A stretch of 10,778 nucleotides of DNA from Baffinella frigidus. Its lineage: Eukaryota; Cryptophyceae; Cryptomonadales; Baffinellaceae. The notes under the pieces were generated by a model. The model did no database searches. It had not been told where the DNA came from and saw nothing but the letters and a program-made list of their open reading frames with translations. The position numbers and the translations under genes are program-made. Of the stretch, positions 7,801 to 10,696 are shown one piece after another. How positions within the stretch are numbered: position 1 is the stretch's first letter; each line of letters begins with the position of its first letter. The DNA is taken from positions 239,845 to 250,622 of the forward strand of contig MU646459.1 of NCBI GenBank assembly GCA_026770585.1, in the 5' to 3' direction.

Positions 7801-10696
7801 ACCCAACACCTGTTGCTTTCTCGCTCGACCGCGTTTCAGCCTATGGGGCAAGAACTTGATCAGCGACAACCCTTCGGGGTCCGTTTCCCTAAACACTAAA
7901 CCCGAAACCCGAAACCCGAAACCCGAAACCCGAAACCCGAAACCCGAAACCCGAAACCCGACTCACCCCACCACTTAGCAGCGGCCGAGTTCCGTTTCCC
8001 CCGGATACCCGGGGGAAACGCGGATAGCATTCCAGGGTAATGGATAAGATTCTAGTACAAATCGTTTGGATGGACTGTATCCGTAAAGCCCCCGGTGGCT
8101 GCTAAGTAAGCTATGAAACCCCCACAGGGTCTGCCAACCAAATTCTCTCTATCTCTCTCACTTTCTCGATCGACCCACGGCCCTCAACCCTAAACCCTGA
8201 ACCTCAAAAACCCTGAGCCCTAAGCCTGAATCCCTCAGCGCTAGCTATATTCCTGGGCCAGGTGCGCGCGAGAACTTCAGGCGGCCCTAATCCCTGAACC
8301 CTAAACCCCGAACCCTAAACCCTAAACCCTAAACCCTAAACCCTAAACCCTAAACCCTAAACCCTAAACCCTAAACCCTAAACCCTAAACCCTAAACCCT
8401 ACATCCGAAACGGTAAACACTAAACACTAAACACTAAACACTAAACCCTCAACACTCAACATTAAAATACTAAAATACTAAAATACTAAAAATTTGAACC
8501 CTAGAATCCCAAACCCCAAACAGTAAACACTAAACACTAAACACTAAACACTAAACACTAAGATCCTAAAATCCTAAATTCCTGAACCCTAGAATCCCAA
8601 ACCCCAAACACTGAACACGGAACCCCGAAACCAGGTGCGCGAGAGGAGAGGACTTCAGAAGGCTCAAGCGCCGCAAGAAGCCGCCACCCCCCAAGGTGCA
8701 CCCCGAACCCCACCAAACATAGTGTCGCGACCCTCTTAAGGGGGTTGCGACTCCCTTACCATAAGGGAGTCGCAACCCCAGAAGGGGGTCGCGACCTCCT
8801 TACCTTGCCGAGAGGAGAGGACTCCAGGCGGCTCAAGCGCCGCAAGAAGCAGCCGATCCCCTAGGCGCCGAAACCCGAAACCCGAAACCCGGAACACGAA
8901 ACCCGAAACCCGAAACCCGAAACCCGAAACCCTAGACCCGAAATCTTAAACACCCAACCCGAACCCCCAAAAACGAAACTCAGGCGCCGAAAGAAGCAGT
9001 CGGTCCCCAACGTGCATTCCGGAACCCCCTAAACCCGAAACCCGAAACCCGAAACTCGAAACCCGACACCCTAACCTCCCAACCCGAAACCCGAAACACT
9101 AGTGTCGCAAGAAGCAGCCGGTCCCCAGGGTGCCGCCCTAAACCCTGAACCCTAAGCCCGAAACACTCAATTTTCAATGCTCAACCCTCAACCATAAACC
9201 ATAAAACACAAATCTTGAAACCGAAACCCGAAATCCGAAACCCGAAAAACTTGACACTAAACACTCCACAAAAAACAGTAAACCTCGAACCCCAAACCCT
9301 AAACCCTAAACCCTAAACCCTAAACCCCAAACCCAGGTGCAGCGCGTCGCTGAGGAGGACGACCAGCCCGAGGTCTTTCCCGAAACCCCTGATCCCCAAA
9401 CCCCTAACCCCTAAACCATAAACCCTGAACCCCAAACCCCAAACCCTAAACCCCAAAACCCAACCCCTCAACCCTAAACCCTAAACCCAAAACCCCAAAC
9501 CCTAAACCCTAAACCCTACACCCCAAACCCCAAACCCCAAACCCTAAACCCTAAACCCTAAACCCCAAACCCCAAACCCTAAGCCCCAAACCCCAAACCC
9601 TTAACCCTAAACCACAAACCATAAACCATAAACCATAAACCATAAACCCCAAACCCTGAACCATAAACCATAAACCCTAAACCCCAAACCCCAAACCCCA
9701 AACCCTCAACCCCAAACCCTAAACCCAAAACCCTAAACCCTGACCCCTTAAACCTAACCCCTACACCCTACATCCTGAAACCTAAACCCTAAACCTGGGG
9801 CAGGCAGAATAGACCGATCTGCGAAGCTTACCTTGTAGGTGGCAGCGCGTAATGCGATTTTATAGGTATCCAAAAAATTCCATGTAAACCTGAATTCTAA
9901 ACCTTAAACCCTAAAACACTATAACCTCAACACTGATGCGTGTTTGCAGGGGGCAAAGAAGGACAGAAAGGAGCGGACGGGGGAAGCGTCATTGCGGACT
10001 ATGTACCTCTCTCTCTGCACTTCCGAGCCCCGCGCCCAGGTTTGACCACCCAAGCGTGCAAGGCTGACCCGGGAAGACAGGTCAGTTCACACGGAATGTG
10101 TACCAACTTTCCGAAATCTTGATTGTTCTCTGGGGATAATGTCCACTTGTGAACTTTCAGAATATCCGGATTCTGAGGTTACGTCAGTCAGCTCTACACT
10201 GTTGCGTGGGAGGGCTGGGGCGAATAAGGACATAAAGCATGGAGAGAGAGAGGTGATGCAGCGATCTCATCCCGCCAGGTATTTAATTTACTTGCTCGAA
10301 ACGCATACTTTTGGCATCATATTCTGCCTAAAGTGGCCAAATTTGCAACTTCTGGCAACTTCTGCAAAGCGTACCAGTTGCCCATGTCCCAATCTGATGT
10401 AAATAGTAACCCTTGAACCCTAAACCCAAAACCCTAAACCCAAACCCCAAAACCCTGAACCCTGAACCCTAAACCCTAAACCCTAAACCCTAAACCCTAA
10501 ACCCTAAACCCTAAACCCCAAACCCTAAACCCCAAACCCTAAATCCTAAACCCCAAACCCAAACCCCTAACCCCAAAACCCTAAATTCAAAACCACAAAC
10601 CCTAAACCCTGAGCCCCAACTACAAATCAGGTGCAGCGGTCGGATATCCACAACTTGGGGGTCTTCGCGAATCAGGAGATCGTCAAATACGACATG
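1792..10696 (+). CDS. Partial KMT2/trithorax-like histone H3K4 methyltransferase gene (FYRN-FYRC-WIN-SET), 11 exons
   Basis: Proposed join: 1792-1833, 2440-2502, 2777-2818, 3940-4017, 5143-5247, 6414-6494, 7220-7305, 8635-8695, 9337-9372, 9950-10039, 10631-10696. The exons sum to 750 nt, leave one open frame of 250 codons, and each is bounded by AG and GT. Domain order is FYRN, FYRC, a GCARGED WIN-like motif, linker, then the RSDIH start of SET. In the KMT2 family this region forms the catalytic C-terminus that methylates histone H3 lysine 4 and docks WDR5 through the WIN peptide. No PHD finger lies between FYRC and SET, which resembles animal KMT2C/D more than plant ATX1/2 (family knowledge). 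The gene runs off the right end after the first SET strand, and its 5' part is not established here. Several exons have extra copies, so the chosen chain is one of several possible. Some donors (gtctga, gtccga, gtttga) are weak. The family call is firm; the exact exon choice is not. Confidence 0.8.
1834..1980 (+). repeat. Repeats of CTCCATCAACCCTCAAACATGAAAC type
   Basis: CTCCATCAA recurs five times between 1846 and 1918, interleaved with CCCTCAAACATGAAAC. It seems to be the 3' flank of the pre-FYRN exon (GTGCACACCCCTCCTCC) amplified together with heptamer-like sequence. No gene is seen. Confidence 0.7.
1982..1996 (+). pseudogene. 3' fragment of the pre-FYRN exon (copy 3)
   Basis: Only VGALT (GTCGGGGCCCTCACG) remains, followed by the same GTGCACACCCTCCTC flank as copy 2. 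No acceptor or 5' half is present. Confidence 0.6.
2012..2150 (+). other. Unique spacer with a short direct repeat
   Basis: Non-repetitive sequence in which TTATTACTCTCGAT occurs twice (about 2019 and 2047). No coding, RNA or transposon signature is recognised. Confidence 0.5.
2196..2228 (+). pseudogene. Pre-FYRN exon copy 4, with donor but no clear acceptor
   Basis: Reads GVLSACVGALT and ends ACG|GTAACA, a better donor than the other copies have. The homology continues left only to about ACGGGT, with no CAG acceptor nearby, and the conserved Arg of SARVG is Cys here. It could be used if an acceptor farther upstream is recognised; otherwise it is a decayed duplicate. Confidence 0.5.
2235..2435 (+). 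repeat. Degenerate heptamers plus echoes of the pre-FYRN exon flank
   Basis: CCCGAAAC-type units alternate with two further copies of the exon flank, GGTGCACACCCTTCTCCCTC at about 2291 and GGTGCTCACCCTACACCCTC at about 2361. The exon edge has therefore been re-copied inside the repeat. Confidence 0.7.
2440..2502 (+). CDS. FYRN domain exon, first part
   Basis: Acceptor CCTAAACAG, then 21 codons (VHCLGKI, then TSHDAFHSELAIYP), then donor GTGCGT. The pattern of hydrophobic-x-LG-x-I, FHS and IYP is the signature of the FYRN domain, a module that pairs with FYRC in KMT2 enzymes and in TBRG1. Phase 0 on both sides. Only one copy of this exon is found, which suggests it is under constraint and anchors the frame for the gene. 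Confidence 0.85.
2520..2757 (+). repeat. Telomere-like CCCTAAA array within FYRN
   Basis: Mostly perfect CCCTAAA from about 2626 to 2730, flanked by degenerate units. It fills nearly all of the 274-nt intron 2503-2776. Confidence 0.9.
2777..2818 (+). CDS. FYRN domain exon, middle part
   Basis: Acceptor CACGCCAG, 14 codons reading IGYDSSRIYFAPGQ, donor GTTCAG. Joined to the previous exon it gives IYP-IGYDSSRIY, equivalent to the YPVGYxSxRIY core of FYRN. Phase 0 on both sides. The exon end GGGCAG|GT recurs exactly at the next acceptor (3934-3941). Confidence 0.85.
2819..3193 (-). repeat. Telomere-like array in reverse (TTTAGGG) orientation
   Basis: Degenerate GGTTTAGGGTTCAGGG units on the + strand, opposite to most arrays in the window. 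This orientation contains AG and GT in every unit. The block is followed at about 3200 by an inverted piece of FYRC exon, so the segment may have been inverted. Confidence 0.85.
3200..3228 (-). pseudogene. Inverted fragment of the FYRC exon
   Basis: The reverse complement reads GTTCCTGCGTGACGGTAGAC followed by GGGGCGTCG. This matches the start of the FYRC exon at about 5144-5172 (GTTCTGGGTGACGGTAGACG...) except for a few bases at its left end. About 21 bases match without a break. It has no coding role in this orientation. Confidence 0.7.
3229..3577 (+). other. Unique intron sequence with local direct repeats
   Basis: Not telomere-like. TGCACCAT occurs three times between 3358 and 3400, and GTGTGTTTTCAGTG occurs twice (about 3454 and 3479). 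A phrase GGTTTCATGGGTGAGGGTT near 3244 repeats one near 2937 and one near 3026. No protein family is recognisable in either strand's short ORFs. Confidence 0.5.
3578..3788 (+). mobile_element. MITE-like element A, copy 1 (CCACTCGAGGCT termini)
   Basis: About 211 bp bounded by CCACTCGAGGCTGGA and its near inverse TCTAGCCTCGAGTGG. The reverse complement of 7335-7543 matches it along its whole length, including ACCAGTCACGGGCAGGCTTG, CCAAACGCCCC and ACTTGTAAAA, which defines both ends. There is no coding capacity. The centre is a palindrome (3648-3689). Size, terminal inverted repeats and repeated occurrence fit a non-autonomous DNA transposon; no clear target-site duplication was seen. It lies in the intron before the last FYRN exon. 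Confidence 0.75.
3648..3689 (+). repeat. Perfect-arm hairpin in the centre of element A
   Basis: Arms TTGGTCACGTATCTCCC and GGGAGATACGTGACCAA pair over 17 bp around a short AT-rich loop. Copy 2 of the element has the same palindrome with different inner bases, so the arms have changed together or been homogenised. Confidence 0.8.
3789..3939 (+). other. Unique intron sequence upstream of the last FYRN exon
   Basis: Holds a short inverted repeat (TACCCA/TGGGTA, about 3835-3853) and two AGTGG(T/C)GAAA(T/C)TAA phrases at about 3859 and 3901. It ends in a G-run and CAG, which serves as the acceptor for the next exon. Confidence 0.4.
3940..4017 (+). CDS. FYRN domain exon, last part (copy A, preferred)
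   Basis: Start chosen at GGGCAG|GTG because it keeps phase 0 from the previous exon and is open: VPTRGAAMRRA, then LYRCRI, then LPDDSGTAP. It ends at the strong donor GTAAGC. LYRCRI is the conserved end of FYRN (consensus around RCxYxCxI), and SGTAP leads into the FYRC strand. Two more copies of the last 45 nt lie at 4268 and 4391. This copy has the best acceptor and donor of the three. Confidence 0.75.
4083..4260 (-). repeat. G-rich degenerate telomere-like array
   Basis: GGGGTTGGGGGTTGG, GGGGTGAGG and similar units on the + strand, with four-to-seven-base spacing drift. It lies between copies A and B of the last FYRN exon. In the transcript this tract could form G-quadruplexes. Confidence 0.8.
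4268..4312 (+). pseudogene. FYRN last-exon copy B
   Basis: 45 nt reading LYRCRILTDESGTIP, followed by GTGGGG. Going upstream, the same frame meets TGA at 4262-4264, and the only AG between that stop and the homology (4264-4265) gives the wrong phase. As a phase-0 exon it therefore has no usable acceptor. The coding sequence itself is intact, so the copy is recent or was used until recently. Confidence 0.65.
4330..4384 (-). repeat. G-rich telomere-like spacer between copies B and C
   Basis: Short stretch of GGTTGGGGGTTGCGGTTGAGG character, matching the spacer between copies A and B. The duplicated unit is thus exon plus G-rich spacer. Confidence 0.7.
4391..4435 (+). CDS. FYRN last-exon copy C, possible alternative exon
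   Basis: Reads LYRCRIIADESGTVP and ends CCG|GTACAT. An AG at 4368-4369 would open a phase-0 exon 4370-4435 with no stop (VGGEGWG before LYRCRI). It could therefore replace copy A in a mutually exclusive way, but the purine-rich acceptor is poor. Substitutions relative to copy A are mostly at non-core positions; YRCRI is kept in all three. Either an alternative exon or a young pseudo-exon. Confidence 0.45.
4437..4530 (+). repeat. Degenerate C-rich telomere-like array
   Basis: CCTAAAACCCCAGACCCTAACCCCTGAA-type units leading to ATCCAG|GTGTTC, the acceptor edge of a FYRC exon fragment. Confidence 0.8.
4537..4557 (+). pseudogene. FYRC exon fragment with an in-frame stop
   Basis: After ATCCAG it reads GTG TTC TGA GTG ACA GTA GAC, the first seven codons of the FYRC exon with TGA in place of TGG/TGT. 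The homology stops at the centre of a foldback (4558). Confidence 0.7.
4540..4645 (+). repeat. Foldback structure built from FYRC exon sequence
   Basis: Bases 4540-4557 and 4559-4576 are perfect 18-bp inverted copies of each other around a single C. A further copy in the original direction, TGACAGTAGACGG, ends at 4645, so 4557-4645 is an 89-bp AT-rich insert with 13-bp inverted ends (CCGTCTACTGTCA). Either a small inverted-repeat element or a product of template switching during repair. Confidence 0.7.
4682..4790 (+). repeat. Telomere-like CCCTAAA array
   Basis: Nearly perfect CCCTAAA from about 4723 to 4786, C-rich in the sense strand, immediately before the first long FYRC exon copy. Confidence 0.9.
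4807..4860 (+). pseudogene. Truncated FYRC exon copy 1
   Basis: Acceptor GGCCAG, then AFWVTVDGVSFKSRRATE (18 codons). It then breaks into CCCCGTAACCC where the other copies read GCCTGGGAGCTAGC, losing the AWELA helix start and the normal donor. The frame is open but domain-incomplete. Confidence 0.65.
4926..5117 (+). pseudogene. FYRC exon copy 2 with an unrelated tail and stop
   Basis: Acceptor AACGCCAG, then VFCVTVDGASFKARR..., matching the preferred FYRC exon through the helix ELAARRKLRE to 5015. From 5016 the sequence is unrelated (about 100 nt, AT-richer, with GGAATTCC near 5049) and reaches TAG at 5115-5117. There is no GT donor at the homologous position. If spliced in, it would truncate the protein before SET, so it is either a poison exon or a decayed copy disrupted by an insertion. 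Confidence 0.6.
5143..5247 (+). CDS. FYRC domain exon, first part (copy 3, preferred)
   Basis: Acceptor GAAACGCCAG; 35 codons reading VFWVTVDGASFKARR, then ATEAWELATRRKLRE, then RKKLK; donor AAG|GTAGAC. F-x-V-x-V-x-G, then a short loop, then an AW helix is the start of FYRC as in KMT2C/D. Phase 0 on both sides. It is the only copy with both splice sites and a full helix. The next in-phase exon is at 6414; intervening pieces at 5292 and 5474 are copies of this exon's 3' part. Confidence 0.8.
5264..5390 (-). repeat. Reverse-orientation telomere-like array with an exon tail inside
   Basis: GGGGTTTAGGGTGTGGGGTTTGG units at 5268-5291 and GTTTAGGGTTTAGCGTTCAGGG at 5337-5385 surround a FYRC exon tail copy (5292-5336). 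Confidence 0.8.
5292..5336 (+). pseudogene. Tail-only copy of FYRC exon
   Basis: Reads ELATRRRLRERRKLE then GAG|GTTTAG, matching the last 15 codons of the exon at 5143. No CAG acceptor lies directly before it. It is a short tandem duplicate of the exon's 3' half. Confidence 0.6.
5391..5420 (-). other. tRNA-Arg-like D-arm fragment
   Basis: On the minus strand the sequence GTAGCCTAATGGATAAGGC matches the D-arm and internal A box (TAGCCTAATGG) typical of eukaryotic tRNA-Arg genes. The sequence beyond it does not form an anticodon stem, and no B box (GGTTCRANYCC) follows, so this is not a functional tRNA. It may be a tRNA relic or the head of a degraded SINE. Confidence 0.4.
5474..5516 (+). CDS. 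Possible small exon: diverged FYRC tail with strong splice sites
   Basis: An acceptor of good quality (TATATATACTACCCTCAG) and a strong donor (CAG|GTAAGC) bound 43 nt: G + GAG..., reading ELALRRLREGKMFQ. This resembles the tail of the FYRC exon, but it enters in phase 2 and leaves in phase 0, so it cannot follow 5143-5247 directly. It would fit an upstream piece ending inside the Trp codon of the AW helix (TG|G GAG). The splice sites look better than those of many accepted exons, so it may be used with a partner not identified here. Confidence 0.4.
5572..5708 (-). mobile_element. MITE-like element B, copy 1 (CACTTAGCAGC termini)
   Basis: 137 bp from CACTTAGCAGC to its exact inverse GCTGCTAAGTG. 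The minus strand matches 7972-8107 and 7546-7681 along most of its length (GGATAAGATTC(T/C)AGTAC, TGGA(C)TG(T/C)ATCCGT, TTTCCCCCGGATA). Without coding capacity; a non-autonomous DNA transposon is the natural reading. It contains the palindrome CCCCCGGATATCCGGGGG. No clear target-site duplication was seen. Confidence 0.75.
5709..6030 (+). other. Unique intron sequence, no gene recognised
   Basis: About 320 bases without telomere-like units. A purine-rich stretch (GGTAATAAAGAAGAGAAGAAGAAG) lies near 5925-5950. Open frames across it are short and unlike any family I recognise. Confidence 0.5.
6031..6410 (+). repeat. Telomere-like array dominated by CCCAAAA and CCCCAAA
   Basis: Opens with CCCTAAA, then runs of exact CCCAAAA (6080-6145 and about 6195-6260) and CCCCAAA (about 6365-6405). 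It ends in CGAAAAG|GTG, the acceptor of the next exon. Minus-strand ORFs of GFWVLGFGFW type here are repeat translations. Confidence 0.9.
6414..6494 (+). CDS. FYRC domain exon, second part
   Basis: Acceptor CCCGAAAAG; 27 codons reading VFTAEAYPIDGDY, then MFGVTVTPIAKLLE; donor GTCCGA (weak). The pattern (D/E)xxFGxTxxxIxxLLE is the conserved second half of FYRC in KMT2 proteins, where it precedes the NPxGCAR segment. Phase 0 on both sides. A diverged duplicate is at 6683. The array before it supplies an unusual AAAAG acceptor, so the exact 5' edge is less sure than the frame. Confidence 0.8.
6495..6682 (+). other. Unique spacer between the two FYRC second-part copies
   Basis: GC-rich, not telomere-like. 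CAACTTAGGAATAG (about 6609) and CAACTTGAGAATAG (about 6669) form a direct repeat, and CAA(T/C)CGGGTGAG / CAACCCGAGTGAG phrases occur at about 6545 and 6629. No coding match is recognised. Confidence 0.4.
6683..6745 (+). pseudogene. Diverged copy of the FYRC second-part exon
   Basis: Reads IVVDGDCMFEDAVTPIAKLLE, then GAG|GTCCCT. The 3' half is almost identical to 6450-6494, but the conserved FG of FGVTV is FE here, and no acceptor is evident on the left. A duplicate that has lost a key glycine. Confidence 0.6.
6967..7005 (+). pseudogene. Partial copy of the pre-WIN exon (copy A)
   Basis: After TTACCGCAG it reads RFEEAMSLFNYRR, matching DEATSLFNYRPR of the exon at 7220. It then turns into CTCCAAACACC repeat before the LWGKN segment. 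It has an acceptor-like start but no donor. Confidence 0.6.
7005..7217 (+). repeat. Telomere-like array of CCCCTAA type
   Basis: Units here are CCCCTAA, CCCCTGA and CCCCCAA rather than CCCTAAA. A short related tract also lies at about 6858-6905. The array ends CCCCTAACAG|GG, so the acceptor is formed at the edge of the repeat. Confidence 0.85.
7220..7305 (+). CDS. FYRC end / pre-WIN exon
   Basis: Acceptor CCCTAACAG; 28 codons plus two bases reading GLDEATSLFNYRPR, then FSLWGKNFVSENPS, ending GG|GTCTGA. LFNYRPR corresponds to the NYxFRY segment near the end of FYRC, and NPSG to the NPxG directly before the WIN motif in KMT2C/D. It is the only exon ending in phase 2, and the next exon supplies the missing base. 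The donor is weak. A 5' partial copy (6967) and a 3' partial copy (7829) flank it. Confidence 0.8.
7335..7543 (-). mobile_element. MITE-like element A, copy 2
   Basis: Inverted relative to the copy at 3578. Ends are ACTCGAGGCTAGA and CCAGCCTCGAGTGG. The core is a 42-bp palindrome (7432-7473) with arms TTGGTTACGTAGCTGGGGG and its near-exact inverse around AATT. The right end abuts element B copy 2 with at most a few bases between, so one may have inserted at the edge of the other. Confidence 0.75.
7546..7681 (+). mobile_element. MITE-like element B, copy 2
   Basis: Starts CACTTAGCAGCGACC and ends GGTGGGTGCTAAGT, about 136 bp. Its left end touches element A copy 2. Compared with copy 3 the inner palindrome has diverged (CCCCCAGATTCTCGGGAG), and the right terminus has a changed base (GGTGCTAAGT). 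It seems the oldest of the three. Confidence 0.7.
7695..7806 (+). repeat. Telomere-like array (CCCTAAA, CCCAAAA, CCCAGAA)
   Basis: Mixed heptamers, with the higher-order phrase CCCTAAACCCAGAACCCAAAA repeated at about 7730-7775. Confidence 0.85.
7829..7878 (+). pseudogene. 3' copy of the pre-WIN exon (copy C)
   Basis: Reads PRFSLWGKNLISDNPS + GG, then GTCCGT. It matches the second half of the exon at 7220 at nearly every position, with conservative changes (F to L, V to I, E to D). There is no AG acceptor directly upstream (TCGCTCGAC). The conservative pattern suggests past selection or a functional use through another acceptor. Confidence 0.6.
7885..7965 (+). repeat. Homogeneous CCCGAAA array
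   Basis: About ten exact CCCGAAA heptamers in tandem, a single-base variant of the telomere unit that has spread through the local array. Confidence 0.9.
7972..8107 (+). mobile_element. MITE-like element B, copy 3
   Basis: Starts CACTTAGCAGCGGCC and ends GGCTGCTAAGT, about 136 bp, with the inner palindrome TTTCCCCCGGATACCCGGGGGAAA. It is the closest match to copy 1 (GGCCGAGTTCC, TGGATGGACTGTATCCGT). Inserted between two telomere-like arrays. Confidence 0.75.
8178..8240 (+). repeat. Short degenerate telomere-like stretch
   Basis: A few CCCTAAA/CCCTGAA units preceding the WIN exon fragment at 8262. Confidence 0.7.
8262..8287 (+). pseudogene. 5' fragment of the WIN exon (copy 1)
   Basis: After CTGGGCCAG it reads G + CARELQAA. 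The homologous start TGCGCG is kept, but bases equivalent to part of the GGAGAGGAC block are missing, and the sequence runs into CCCTAATCCC without a donor. Confidence 0.55.
8288..8402 (+). repeat. Near-perfect CCCTAAA array
   Basis: About fourteen consecutive CCCTAAA heptamers at roughly 8303-8400, the most regular tract in the window. Low divergence implies recent insertion or ongoing homogenisation. Confidence 0.95.
8403..8625 (+). repeat. Variant arrays: ACACTAA, ATACTAAA and a repeated CCTAGAATCCCAAACCCCAAAC phrase
   Basis: ACACTAA in tandem at 8417-8446 and 8527-8560, ATACTAAA at 8465-8488. The phrase GAACCCTAGAATCCCAAACC occurs at about 8496 and 8584, showing a larger duplication of about 88 bp. 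Confidence 0.85.
8635..8695 (+). CDS. WIN motif / basic linker exon
   Basis: Acceptor CCGAAACCAG; one base plus 20 codons: G + CARGEDFRRLKRRKKPPPPK; donor AAG|GTGCAC. The first base completes the Gly codon of the previous exon (GG|G), giving NPSG-CARGED, equivalent to the NPxGCARSE WIN motif through which KMT2 enzymes bind WDR5 via the Arg. The Arg is kept, and the residue after it is Gly instead of the usual Ser/Ala. After it comes a very basic segment and a Pro run. It is the only one of five copies with the motif intact and both splice sites present. Confidence 0.75.
8724..8795 (+). repeat. Long hairpin bounded by GTCGCGAC
   Basis: The inner arms GGGGTTGCGACTCCCTTA and TAAGGGAGTCGCAACCCC pair over 18 bp around CCA. 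Outer arms GTCGCGACC and GGTCGCGAC continue the stem after a small mismatched region. The unit is 72 bp, lies between two WIN exon copies, and contains TTGCGACTCCC/TCGCGACC motifs repeated on both strands. A small foldback element or structured intronic RNA; not a known class to me. Confidence 0.7.
8808..8864 (+). pseudogene. WIN exon copy 3, frameshifted
   Basis: TGCCGAGAGGAGAGGACTCC matches TGCGCGAGAGGAGAGGACTTC apart from one missing G, which breaks the GCAR frame. In the body frame it reads RGEDSRRLKRRKKQPIP and meets TAG at 8862-8864, just where the intact copy has AAG|GT. No donor remains. Confidence 0.65.
8868..8980 (+). repeat. CCCGAAA-rich array
   Basis: Tandem CCCGAAA units (8872-8945), then degenerate units up to the next linker fragment. 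A sister tract lies at 9029-9065. Confidence 0.85.
8984..9011 (+). pseudogene. Basic-linker fragment of the WIN exon (copy 4)
   Basis: After ACTCAG it reads RRKKQSVPN in the parental frame, followed by GTGCAT. It matches the 3' half of copies 8635 and 8808. The WIN part is missing. Confidence 0.55.
9103..9129 (+). pseudogene. Basic-linker fragment of the WIN exon (copy 5)
   Basis: After CACTAG it reads CRKKQPVPR, then GTGCCG. It is 27 nt, so phase 0 at both ends, and could in principle act as an added microexon, but the WIN part is missing and the acceptor context is weak. Confidence 0.5.
9135..9330 (+). repeat. Degenerate telomere-like array
   Basis: Mixed CCCTGAA, CTCAACC, CCATAAA and CCCGAAA units, ending in several exact CCCTAAA units and CCCAAACCCAG, the acceptor of the acidic exon. 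Confidence 0.8.
9337..9372 (+). CDS. Small acidic linker exon
   Basis: Acceptor AAACCCAG; 12 codons VQRVAEEDDQPE; donor GTCTTT (weak). Phase 0 on both sides and between the WIN/basic exon and the pre-SET exon. No domain. Its first eight bases, GTGCAGCG, equal those of the SET exon at 10631, so it might be a decayed duplicate of that exon's start rather than a true linker. Confidence 0.45.
9383..9796 (+). repeat. Long mixed telomere-like array with CCATAAA sub-block
   Basis: CCCTAAA and CCCCAAA alternate. A block of ACCATAAA occurs at about 9612-9645. All units keep C-rich sense and lack AG/GT apart from scattered point changes. Confidence 0.9.
9797..9949 (+). other. Unique intron 3' region before the pre-SET exon
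   Basis: AT-richer and non-repetitive from 9797 to about 9890, with a few heptamers near 9900-9915. It ends GATGCGTGTTTGCAG, a good U2-type acceptor and more typical than the acceptors formed at repeat edges. Confidence 0.5.
9950..10039 (+). CDS. Pre-SET linker exon
   Basis: Acceptor GTGTTTGCAG; 30 codons in the phase-0 frame reading GAKKDRKERTGE, then ASLRTMYLSLCTSEPRAQ; donor CAG|GTTTGA. The LRTMYL segment just before the SET start recalls the LRxxxxxVYLxRS region of KMT2 enzymes, and the frame joins directly to VQRSDIH. A competing reading uses the stronger donor CAG|GTCAGT at 10081: exon 9950-10080, entered in phase 1, open throughout (GKEGQKGADGG... to ADPGRQ) and leaving in phase 0. 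I prefer the first because it keeps phase 0, but the donor evidence favours the second. Confidence 0.5.
10040..10408 (+). other. Unique intron-like sequence with a possible small exon
   Basis: No telomere-like units. A frame is open at 10139-10402. Within it, 10159-10278 starts after a CTTTCAG acceptor and ends GCCAG|GTATTT, reading EYPDSEVTSVSSTLLRG, then RAGANKDIKHGE, then REVMQRSHPAR. The VMQRS piece resembles VQRSD of the SET exon and may be a decayed duplicate of its start. GCAACTTCTGGCAACTTCTGC at about 10343 is a short tandem repeat. Nothing here is assigned with confidence. Confidence 0.35.
10409..10625 (+). repeat. CCCTAAA array before the SET exon
   Basis: Regular CCCTAAA at about 10462-10516 with CCCCAAA variants around it, C-rich sense, ending close to the acceptor AAATCAG. 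Confidence 0.9.
10631..10696 (+). CDS. SET domain exon, N-terminal part
   Basis: Acceptor CTACAAATCAG; 22 codons reading VQRSDIHNLGVFANQEIVKYDM; donor GTACCC. RSxIHxxGxFAxxxI is the opening strand-turn of SET in the KMT2/SET1 class, where the GxG loop region contributes to S-adenosylmethionine binding. The second Gly of the usual IHGxG is kept and the first is Asn here. The next expected residues (VIEYxG) would start a further exon beyond the window. Phase 0 on both sides. Confidence 0.85.
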
